Below, piece after piece: positions 1-9,600 of a stretch of DNA of 23,404 nucleotides (its first letter is position 1; every line of letters starts with the position of its first letter). The position numbers were made by a program, and so were the translations under genes. Under the pieces are notes generated by a model. The model did no database searches, was not told the origin of the DNA, and was given only the letters and a program-made list of their open reading frames with translations. The stretch is from Apostichopus parvimensis (taxonomy: Eukaryota > Echinodermata > Holothuroidea > Aspidochirotida > Stichopodidae), in contig KN892508.1 in the NCBI GenBank assembly GCA_000934455.1, positions 6,121 through 29,524 on the forward strand. Reading direction: 5' to 3'.

Positions 1-61
1 AAATTAAGATATTTTGTGTTTGGCACTAATGGACTTTCGTAGAAATTTATGGACCACGATT

Positions 62-388
62 TTATTCCCGGCGTAGCAAGCTGTTAAAAACGTAAGAAGA
101 TATTGCACACTTTCGGTAGTGATAGAGATGAACAAGACGTCTTTGGAGTGTGTCCGTATGGAAAAAAAAGTTCATGGCACAATAATTTATAATTTGTCTT
201 TGTTGTAGAGCGCCCTCTTTAAAATCGCGCCTACGGGACCTGCGCATACATCTTTGGGTGGAGTTGTTTATTTCATTATATTTCTGATCCAATAACATGA
301 AATATACAACAACAAAAACAAGTACAAACAGAACGAGGATCAGGACAAGCAAAATCAAACTAAATTCCTGTAACCCGAAGGTCTGCAT
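62..388 (-). CDS. Doubtful small frame with one hydrophobic segment
   Basis: This 108-codon frame starts MQTFGLQEFS. It has a strongly hydrophobic run of about 23 residues (residues 10-33) followed by DQKYNEINN and a basic cluster RRSRRR. That would fit a single-pass membrane micropeptide or the first exon of a membrane protein. The A-rich + strand, read backwards, would also give Leu/Val/Phe runs by chance. No family is recognised and the C-terminal half looks random. A possible donor (GTATGC) lies after codon 44. Confidence 0.15.
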   Translation of the reverse strand: MQTFGLQEFSLILLVLILVLFVLVFVVVYFMLLDQKYNEINNSTQRCMRRSRRRDFKEGALQQRQIINYCAMNFFFHTDTLQRRLVHLYHYRKCAISSYVFNSLLRRE

Positions 389-1786
389 TACTCAATCAAA
401 TAGAAAACTTTAAAGAGTAATAGAATGAAAAAGTATAAAAATACCAAAATATATAAAAATACAAATATCCCATATGCAATATGTAAAAGAGGTTATTGCT
501 CAGTGATAGAGAGGTCAAGGTATAGTGGGTTTTAATTGCATGCAAAGGAAACATTCCATTGCAGAGAACTATAACTAGCTAATTAAACTATTAATGTTCA
601 TTCACTGAACACTGATCGGATTGCCAATGGCGTAGGCCTACGTGGTAAAACTTGCAGATATTATTAGCTTCCAAGTACAACACTACCGTGGGTTCATTCT
701 TGCCAGTTGTTACGAGCCTATATCAGCTAGCCTACTAGCTGTTGTGGTTGAGAGTGGTTGATAGCAGCAGCACCATGTAGTCCTCTAACTGCGGCCCTAC
801 CAGATGAAATATTATAATGACCCGTCAGGATCGAGTCCCTCTCATGTTGACAATTAACCCTCGCATGCTTTTCATGCCAGTTCAGTGCTTGTCATATACG
901 CGGTAACCAGTGTCTAGTTTGCCCCGACTCACGTAAACAACTAACGTTTAGAATTGTCTTGGTTGCAAACGTTACTGAAGTAACAACATATAGGTCCAAT
1001 GTTTCCAAATGGTTTGCATATTTCACTTGAAGTCAGGGTTTCTCGATCGATTTAGTACGCGCAGAAGACAAATGGGCCCAGTCTTCGGGTTCAATTAGTC
1101 CCTGAAAATTTGACCTATCCTACGTAACGGGGGTCGATGATTATTTTAGTCACATGTCACGTATATATGGCACGGTGGCTCCATACGCAAGCCTAGTTAA
1201 TTATAAGATATAGGCCTTATTATTTCGACCTAAATATATCTCAACTTCATTTTTATGCGTCTTTTATGCCACGTTACTATAAAGCCATTCTGATTCATCC
1301 AGTTGGCAGATATGCATGGTTGATTAAAATGTAAGGCTACGCGAAAGCTAAAACTTCCGGTCTGAACTCGGCACTCTAAACAAATGATTGAAATTTTGAA
1401 GTCGATTTTCGGTTGAAGGTATTCTCCAGTCTTCTTCTCTCAAATTAATGTTAAGTAAATGAATGCCCTATAATTCATACATTGGCTGTAAAAAAAAAAA
1501 CTGATGAAGACACGGGTCCCTCCCATCAGCAGCGCCACTTCTGTTTATGTAAGTCATTTATTTGTGATGTTGTCAGTCAGTAAAAACAAATTTCTACAAA
1601 GTGGCAGACGCACGAGACCGCTCCTCAGACAGAGCTTTGGCATATTCCACAATCGTAACGTTTCTTGGTCCATTCCCCCACCCCTCCCTCCCCTCCCCCA
1701 CCCTCAGCTAAAATTCTACGCTGAACGCTCGAAAAATATCTGTATCAGGTTGGCGTTTGTTCCTAAGGTCCTGTATATATGGTGGT

Positions 1787-1812
1787 ATAGGCTACTCCTA
1801 TAGGCTACTCCT
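1787..1812. repeat. 13-bp tandem duplication
   Basis: TATAGGCTACTCC occurs twice without a break. It is a short slippage-type duplication in noncoding DNA. Confidence 0.85.
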
Positions 1813-3470
1813 ATTATAGAGTCTATATCCATCCGCCCGATTAAGTTCTCCTGTCTCAGTAAAAGTGGCAAAAAGCAGCAGGAGAACATCTTTTTATACC
1901 TTTTATTAATAAGTTTCTGGTTTTTTATGTGGCTTGCATGCTGAAGAGTATGAATGGAAGTACATGTGGTGCCAAATTTGGGTCAATTCAGGCAATTTTA
2001 GACCCTCTTAGGCCTCCCAGGAGCAGCGTACGAAAATTGTTTACTACTGAGTGAAGATGTTGGTTTACAATGACGAAAACTTCAGGCTCAGGCTGATAGC
2101 AAAAAATCTGCACGGTCATGAAACGGAAAATTGATGGTGCCATAAAGGCCAACTTGTCAGCTATCCAGTGAATGGGTAGCGTTTAGCTAGTGGGAACTGC
2201 TATCTAGACTTCAAGTTGAGACCAAATTACTTTTGTGATTTAGCGTGTAAGTCAATTGGGCTTTTAATGGGCGTATGCTACCATATGTGTTCTCAATTTC
2301 ACTTTCTTATTGAATCATTGTCAGCAATACTGTATTATGTTCGACGAACTCTGAACTGTTGTTTTGGAGACATTGTTGTGACGTCATAAACAAGCTTCAC
2401 GTCGCCATGGAAAACCTCCGGGAAAATCCCTCAAAAACTGTTCCACCTGATACTGATTCCGACACTTGAAGACGATTCCGGACCTTTCTTGTAGACAACA
2501 ATTTTTAAAGCAATTCCAACCCTATATTTTTTACATCGAATCACTATTCAGCTATGTAGAGGAAACGTTTAAATCAATCAATTAATTGATTACAGAGAAC
2601 AACAGGCCTGCCGGTCATCTCAAAAAGTGATCATTGCTTTAGCATGCATCTTGCACGTGAACTCGGTAAGAACAGCTGATCAGGGAGTTTTCCACCCGGC
2701 AGACCGCGGCTGCACCGTTACATAATGGTCGCGCTTAATTTTGTACACACTGCTGGTGCATGTCAATAACTTACTGTATATGTTGAGCGTATAGCGAGCT
2801 GATGCAACATAGTCTATCATTCGCCAGAAGTAAACGAGTCAACTTCGTCGTAGTCCGGCAAAGGAAAGCAGTAGATTTACTTCAAAATTAATTGAAGTTA
2901 TAAATGTAAGTTTTAAATGAGTTCATTGCATATAAATAATAATAAGAATGCTACATTTCTTGGTACTCCGCAACATTGGCTGTATGCCTGTGTGTTAGTG
3001 TTACAACAGTAAATATAAGTTACTCGAGCCATCTTAGGCATAACGTAAGCTTAGTTGCGTGTACTACGACTAGTAGTACGAGGTTGCTTATGGACTGAGG
3101 TTCGAATTTACGTTACCATCCAGCTGTGTATTAACATGGTTCCTTATGAAATGCATTGTACTTTGTAGATCCCAAGGCCGATGTAACAGGGACAAGGGCC
3201 AATGCTGTTTAAGTAAAAAATAAACTCGTTCAACCAAACCTGGTTTTCCTTGTTTATATTAAAACTGATTGTACACACAAATATTGAAATAGTGGTTAGG
3301 CTATGCCTTATGGTTGGATTCCTATGAAAGTTATCCTTTTGCTGTTAAGACAATATTTCAGCTGGCGGTAATGTAACTTAATAATTTACATAAGCTTGTA
3401 CTACCTACCGTGATTTACGTCATAATTTATGATAATTTAAATTTTTATTTGAGTTTTAAAATGGCCGTGG

Positions 3471-3727
3471 CTATTCTTACGACTAGTCGTAACAATTATC
3501 TATAAACTATTCTTACGACATCGGCGAATTAATGCGCAGTAAAGTAAATGAAGCAACTGTGCGTGTAGGTGGGGTAACCCTAAACCTAACCCCTATTCCT
3601 AATCCTATCCCTAACCCTAACTGGAAATAATTGTTACTCATGGTCGTAAGAATAGTACTCCTGGTTGTAAAATAGCAACTGCGCATGCGTAATCGGCAAT
3701 TATTCTTACGACTCGTCGTAAGAATAG
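3471..3727. mobile_element. Inverted-repeat element with telomere-like core
   Basis: The outer ends, CTATTCTTACGACTAGTCG and the complement of GACTCGTCGTAAGAATAG, form an imperfect terminal inverted repeat, and each end is itself palindromic. Inner copies of ATTCTTACGAC at about 3508 and, inverted, at about 3647 extend the arms, as do a GCGCAGT/ACTGCGC pair. The centre is a degenerate (CCCTAA)n tract. About 257 bp, with no coding capacity; the flanks share TTTTAAAATG (about 3455 and 3735), a possible target duplication or chance. It is best described as a MITE-like element. Confidence 0.55.
3575..3622. repeat. Degenerate telomere-like (CCCTAA) tract
   Basis: This stretch is a run of CCCTAA-related units with single-base variants such as CCTAAAC, CCTATT and CCTAAT. 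It resembles an interstitial telomeric repeat, but it sits as the core of a short inverted element, not at a chromosome end. Confidence 0.7.
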
Positions 3728-4407
3728 ACACTTTGTTTTAAAATGCATAGCTGGAGGCGGAATTTTTTTTGGCTCATACGATAGTGTTTTAGTACAAAAA
3801 CAATACTTCGGTTCCTGTTTTGTCGAAAGAGACAGTAATTGAGAGAAATTTGATGTCAAAGCTAGTAGATTCTCACTGACCAGAAACTTGATGTGTAAAA
3901 GCTCAATAACATACAGATCACTCTGTGACTTAATTGTGTGGAGTGTACCACAGAAACAATAACAATGGACCTCCCACATACTTCTCGTAAGAAAGTGAAC
4001 CTTCTTCCAATAAACATGCTGCTACAGAGAAAGAAATGGTTGTTAGAATTGTTCACACATTATTTAACTCATGTTGGGTAGCAATTCTTCAATTAAAAGT
4101 AAATTATGGTAGTAAAAACTGCCCCAAAGTTTGGTCGTATTTCTAAAGATTCGTTGCTATTATAGGCCAGTATACATACTGTGCCGTACGATATCGAGGT
4201 CGTGCTGCAATTGAATGTGCAATGTTTTAGCCAGGGACGCAAAATCTTCAAATTGCTTGCATCCGCAAACCTTTTTTTTGTTTGAAAAACAAACCCCAAG
4301 TGCACACACTCACACATAGGCCTATGCAAAACATGTCAATGCACATTTTTAACTGAACATCTTTCTTTTAAAAAAAAAATCACATTTTCTATAAAGAACC
4401 AAAATTT

Positions 4408-4460
4408 CTAGCAGGATCCTGCAAGGATCAAAACATCAGGCCAACTTACTTTTAAACTAT
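4408..4460 (+). repeat. Decayed copy of the hammerhead-type repeat
   Basis: GATCCTGCAAGGATC followed by AAAACATCAGGCCAACTTAC matches the minus-strand repeat at 8013-8070. Here the CTGAAGA core is lost, GAAAC has become AAAAC and GTC has become ATC, so this copy should not fold into an active core. Confidence 0.5.
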
Positions 4461-4716
4461 CACGTAATAGTTGAATCATTGGTTTGATCAGAAAATGTTT
4501 TGAGTGGAGACAATGTATGAATTTTGTGATAAGCTAACATATCTGATACTGATAAGGATATTTTATCTTACGGTATATTTGTTCTCTCCGTATTGATAGT
4601 TGCTAATGTAAAATGTGCATTCATGCCACAGTAGTTTCTGTTGCAATTTTTTTTTTGCGGTCCCATTGACCACGTGCTGCCATAAAAAAATGCTGGTGTA
4701 ACGTTCATGTGTAAGC

Positions 4717-4761
4717 TACTGTACATTGTTAAAAGTAGATACTGTACATTGTCAAAAGTAG
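4717..4761. repeat. 22-bp tandem near-duplicate
   Basis: TACTGTACATTGTTAAAAGTAG is followed after one base by a copy with a single T-to-C change. No function is suggested. Confidence 0.85.
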
Positions 4762-6497
4762 CCATTGAAGTTTGAATTTTTTTAAATCTTCATTGCGTAT
4801 AAAGTTATTTACATAGGCCTACTGTAATTTTCGTGGAGATGTTTGTTTGCAAACACTACAAAGAGTCCAGGGTAAATTTTGGATCAGGTTTGAGGATTTG
4901 CGCATGTGTAGTTGAAACTCCGAAGTTCGAACTGGCCTTTCTACATGCGGTAGTGAACTGTGTGGAATTTACCGAGAGATATGCACACGGTATTTACAGG
5001 GATTTTGAAGATTTGGTTGTTGGCATCGCACTGCAAGGTCAAAGCATGGAGCTACTATGGAGTTGGCGAGTATGGAAGTACAAGGGTGGATGAAAGAGGC
5101 TGGGGGTGGAAATTGCAGGTCGGGCGAAAAGAGGGGCGGGCCTGGTCCCCCTTGTAAAACAGCAAAGCTAAGGCACTACTGTATATATTGTGTATAACAT
5201 TCACAAAGTATAGGCAGTGATACAATCTCATCTTTACAACTACACTAGTAAAAGTTAGTCATACAATAAACGCGATTGGTGTTCGATCAGGACGCCAGAA
5301 TTTTTTACGGGACGCAAACTTTTGGGGGGCTCGCGCCCCTGGGACGCAAACTTTTTTGGCCCTAGTAACATTACTGCCTTGTGAAATTGGGCAATTCTTC
5401 ATTTGTTGTTGCAATTAATCGTGTTTGCAGTTAGTTTCCAGACAGTGGATTAATCAAATCCACGAAATATACAGCTTAAGGTATGTCTCGGTCTCGCTGC
5501 CATAAAGTAAGGCTTTCAGAAAGTCACAACTCTACAAAAGCAGATACACTTGTAAGCGAAGGTAACACCACGTTACAAAAAAAGCGCCTGATAGATTCTA
5601 TATTCCATATTAGAATTTCAAAAGTTATATGCAAAAACTTTTACCGTCTCAGTACAATATAGGCATGCCTAGTACAATACATATCCTCCGTATGTGTTAG
5701 TGTGCATCAGGAAGTTAGCTCTGTGCGTATTGTCGTAAGTCACGCAGGGCCTATTGTGTAGCAGTGTACAACTCTTTTTCGTAACATGATCATTCTTTTC
5801 CTGTACCTATGGGGAAATCACGGCTGAAGAAAAACAATTGAGTATGCACATTAGAATAGCAAGGCAATCGTGGCTAATGAGTTTAGGCAAATATCAAACT
5901 TAGGGAGACTTTACCTTAGGGAGGGCCTCTGCGTAGATTATACTGCCTATTCGTCGGTTTGATGACTTGGAAACGTAAAGAAACTAAAATTTTGGTTTCC
6001 AGATGTGTTTTTGCAACCTCCTAAGTACTACACAATTTGTTGGCACTTTGGATATTTGATGTATGACAGTGTAGTGTTAGTGCTGAAGTGAATAGCTTGA
6101 TGGAATGTTTTTCCTCAACCGACTCTGCACATTGAAGTCACATGGTGACCTGCAGTCACGTGAGCGCTTAGGAATTTTTTTGAAGAGCCATTTTCTTGTC
6201 CAAATGTGCTTGGTTTGATCAAGTTTTACCGAGTCCCATCAAAAAAAAAATACAATGTGCCATACATCAATGGAGAGGTACACGAGAGAGTAAAGATTCA
6301 GATTAGAGGATGTCGAAAAACCACCAGCTATGCATTTTAATAGACCTGTCCAACTTTACTTTCACACTATCATAGCATATAAGCCTGTAGTGTAAACCTT
6401 TGGAGAGAAAATGTTAGATTTTCATTCTTGCATCCAATCCATATTTTTATGCCCCCGTTCTCTTTTCCTTTATTTGATTTGAAGACAGCATTCCAAG

Positions 6498-6628
6498 ATG
6501 GAGGATACCATGGCGATATTTCGTATGGCCGATGCAGTCTGTTTTGATGTAGATAGCACAGTCATTCAGGACGAAGCAATCGATGAACTTGCCAAATTTT
6601 GTGGAGTCGGACATCAGGTAGAACTATT
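6498..6628 (+). CDS. PSPH: PSPH coding exon 1
   Basis: This exon encodes residues 1-43 and two bases of codon 44. It carries motif I (FDVDST, residues 16-21) and the cap-proximal helix IDELAKFCGV. It ends in CTATT before a GTAAGT donor. The split codon TT|A gives Leu44, which restores the family spacing between GVGHQ and TKKAM. Confidence 0.96.
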
Positions 6629-9600
6629 GTAAGTTAAACAAGTATATCCTGTTTCATGAAAACAAAAAATTCAAATGGGGGAATTACTAATTGCTGTGAC
6701 ATGTAGAGATTTTTCAGTCTGTTGAGTCACTTGATATAGTTGTTTTTTTAAGGGAATATTATATCCCACTCTCTGTGGCATTTTTGTATAATTTGCTACA
6801 TATCCAAGTTTTAAAGTTTTAAGCCCATGCAGTTTGGTACCTCAGCAGCTGCAATTGAGTGATTTCCGGACTGAAAAATCAATTGTCATTTACCCATTTA
6901 TTGATTGAATCTCTCTGATCACGATGGATTTGTTGTTAATTGAGTGATAGTTCAAGGAAAGTATCCATAATATATTGGTGCTCATTGAGGGTACTAGAAT
7001 TATTGTGGTGAATTCAGGTAAAGTACAGAGATGTTATGTAATATATTCATATATTTAAAAGGTTAACTTAGTTATGGTCTGTAAAAGAGGTAATTTAATT
7101 TCTATGTACTGTATAGTAGCTTCTATTAAATGGAACACTATGCTATTCATTCCGTGATACTACACATTTCCTATTACTATATTGTATTTTATACCAAGAG
7201 GTCATTAGAAGCTAACAGGTGTGGTAAGGTGTACAGTAGTAGATATCACTGACCCACCCACCCCCTCCCCCCCCCCTGAATTAGGGTATGATTTCAGCTG
7301 TCACTAGAGAGGTTATCAAGCTGTTAAATACACAGAACATAAGTGTACTCATATTCCAGTGCCTTCATTTTTCCAACTGGTAGAAAACTGAATCAAACTT
7401 TTTTTTCATAGATGCATTGATATGACATACTTTTTAGCTTCAGGTTTTGATACAAAATGCAAGTTCTTGAGTAAACATTTCAAAATGTTATTTAGGAAAT
7501 TAATGAAATTACAAAAAGCCTTTCACCAGAGTACTTGGGATCATTTTAATTAACACCAGTCAAATATATACAATTAACCTCTGAAGAATTCTTTTAACTG
7601 TCAAATTATACTTAGGCATTGTCTTCATCCTTAGATAGTATGCAATGAAACATTACCAGATCTTGCTCAGTTCCTTTTCCATATGTCTGCAATTCTGTTC
7701 AGCAGACACAACTTGTTTTTACTTTGATCGTAATCAACGGTACTGTACACAAAAGTGTTGTATCTGTATCCGGTTAAATATTTGTGTTGAGGTTTTGTGT
7801 ACATAGTAAGTTTGCATCATGGTCTGAATTTTGTCACTGAAAAAATACTATTTGTTTCCTGTGTAAAGGACTGCTATACATATTTGCACTCGTATAGCAA
7901 TTTGAATATTTTGCATAGAATTTTGTGGTGCGATACCCGATAATTATTCATTGTCAATAAAAATAAAATAAAACTGTTAGCAAACTGCTTATCCACTAGA
8001 GAGCCTGTGTAATAGAATGTGTAAAAGTTAGTTGGCCTGACGTTTCGATCCTAGCAGGATCTTCTTCAGAGGCTAAATGACAAGTACAGTAACAGAAGGG
8101 ACAAAAACACGCACAGAAAACAGACAGGTTAATGTCTGTTAATGACAGGTTAATGTCTGAAAACAGACAGGTTAATGTCTGTGATAATTATTCACTGTGT
8201 AATATATAATATTGGTTTGCAGGCTACTTGTATCCATTTGCTAAAGAACCCGATGATCTGCAGTAATTTTTAACGGAAACGAATCCAATCTTATTCATTT
8301 TGACAGAACGAAGAAAGCGATGGATGGGAATATGTCTTATCAGGAGGCTCTACAAGCTCGTTTAGATCTCTGCAGTCCCAGCAAACAGCTGGTTGAAAAA
8401 TTTAAAAGATCACATCCGCCAAGGCTCACAAATGATATTCAGTAAGTGATTATTTTAGTACCCTTGGCTTTGCTTTTGTAAATGAGACTTAGTTGACTTT
8501 TTAGATATGTTGAATATGGATTTACTATTTATGGATTTACTATTTATGAATTTAATATTTGTGTACATATGTCATGTCACTTAAAGATAACAATAACAAA
8601 ATAATAGGGAGATTGGGGGGGGGGGGAGAATTGATTGGTATTGATTTTACCATGATTTGTATGTATGGTTTGCAGAAGGTGGCATGGATAATATGATTTT
8701 AAAACTTCTCATCAAATCCAAATGTATCTGGTAGGGGGGAAAATACAATATCTGCTGTCTTCCTAAATCTGTTGGTCATATATATTATTTTTTTTTTTTA
8801 AAGTTTTTTTAAAGAAATTTAAAAAAAAATTTAAAGAATTTTTAAACCGTATTTGATTTTTTTTTTTTTTTTTTTTAAACTAAAATCTCATAGCATTGGA
8901 GTTCTTTAGCATAACTGATCAACGTGCCATATTCCAATAAAGAAGTTACAGCTAGCAGCTTTTGAAATATTGTGATAAATTGCCATCTTCTTTGACAGAA
9001 TGTGTCTAGCTGACACTAGACTGGACCATGTGCTTATTTAACTTTCGATATTGTGTTTAGGATGCCTTGGTTTGATAATTTACAAACTGTAATTAGCAGA
9101 ACAGAGGTGAGATTGCCAGACGAAATGCAGAAAACCTGCTTGAAAGCCATATGCGTTCATGCAACAGTAATTTAGGCAATATGATAACTACAGAAACTTC
9201 AAACTGTTTCTGTGAATTACTAGATTTCATCTGCTTTGAATTGCTTTCTTGTAATTCTGCTAATTTGTACCTTCTAAATCTGGTACCAGAAATAGTTTGG
9301 AATGTTGAAAAAGTCTTGAATTGACCAGATAAACAAACCCTATCCACCATGCACAAGCAGAATAGTTCAGATTCTTGTATTTGAAACTTTTTCAAAAAAG
9401 TGGAAAATTGACGTGAATGCATTTAGTAGTCAGATGTTAATATTCTGATACCGTTAAGTGTACGATTTTGTGTGGTATACAAACGCGATGCCCACATCTT
9501 TCACAAAAGAATATGCAAGTCGATTCCTTTTTATGCCAGTTCAGCAGAGCCTGACATGTTACTATTAATGCTTAGAAAAGCAGGATTGCAATTTCTAAGG

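Larger units (their letters stand above)
1..3470. other. Gene-free upstream stretch
   Basis: I recognise no coding exon here. It holds a hydrophobic minus-strand frame at 62-388, a perfect 13-bp tandem duplication at about 1787-1812, a C/T-rich tract at 1677-1707, a consensus CRE octamer (TGACGTCA, 2379-2386) and a 16-bp perfect palindrome at 2576-2591. The frame at 1504-1803 has low-complexity composition and no family features. Confidence 0.5.
3728..6497. other. Gene-free stretch upstream of PSPH
   Basis: No exon is recognised. The frames at 3638-4329 and 4833-5157 show no family features. It holds a decayed hammerhead-type repeat (about 4408-4460), a 22-bp near-duplicate (4717-4761) and a repeated GGGACGCAAACTTTT (about 5309 and 5341). 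The PSPH promoter and any leader exon should lie somewhere here, but no clear core promoter can be read. Confidence 0.5.
6629..8306 (+). other. PSPH intron 1
   Basis: A GT-AG intron of 1678 bp. It contains a C-rich tract at about 7255-7276, the hammerhead-like repeat on the - strand (about 7976-8090) and a small CAGACAGGTTAATGTCTG repeat (8121-8181). Nothing else was recognised. Confidence 0.9.

Noticed and set aside
1504..1803. 99-codon frame with a proline-rich stretch
   Set aside because: The prolines come from a C-rich tract, and no family resemblance or splice structure was seen. The nearby CCCACCCTCAG looks like an acceptor but leads to nothing recognisable.
3085..3115. GGTTCGAATTT as a tRNA T-loop
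   Set aside because: No acceptor, D or anticodon arms can be formed around it.
3638..4329. Overlapping minus-strand frames of 60-113 codons
   Set aside because: Partly translations of the inverted element and partly AT-rich DNA. No domain, and no consistent start or splice pattern.
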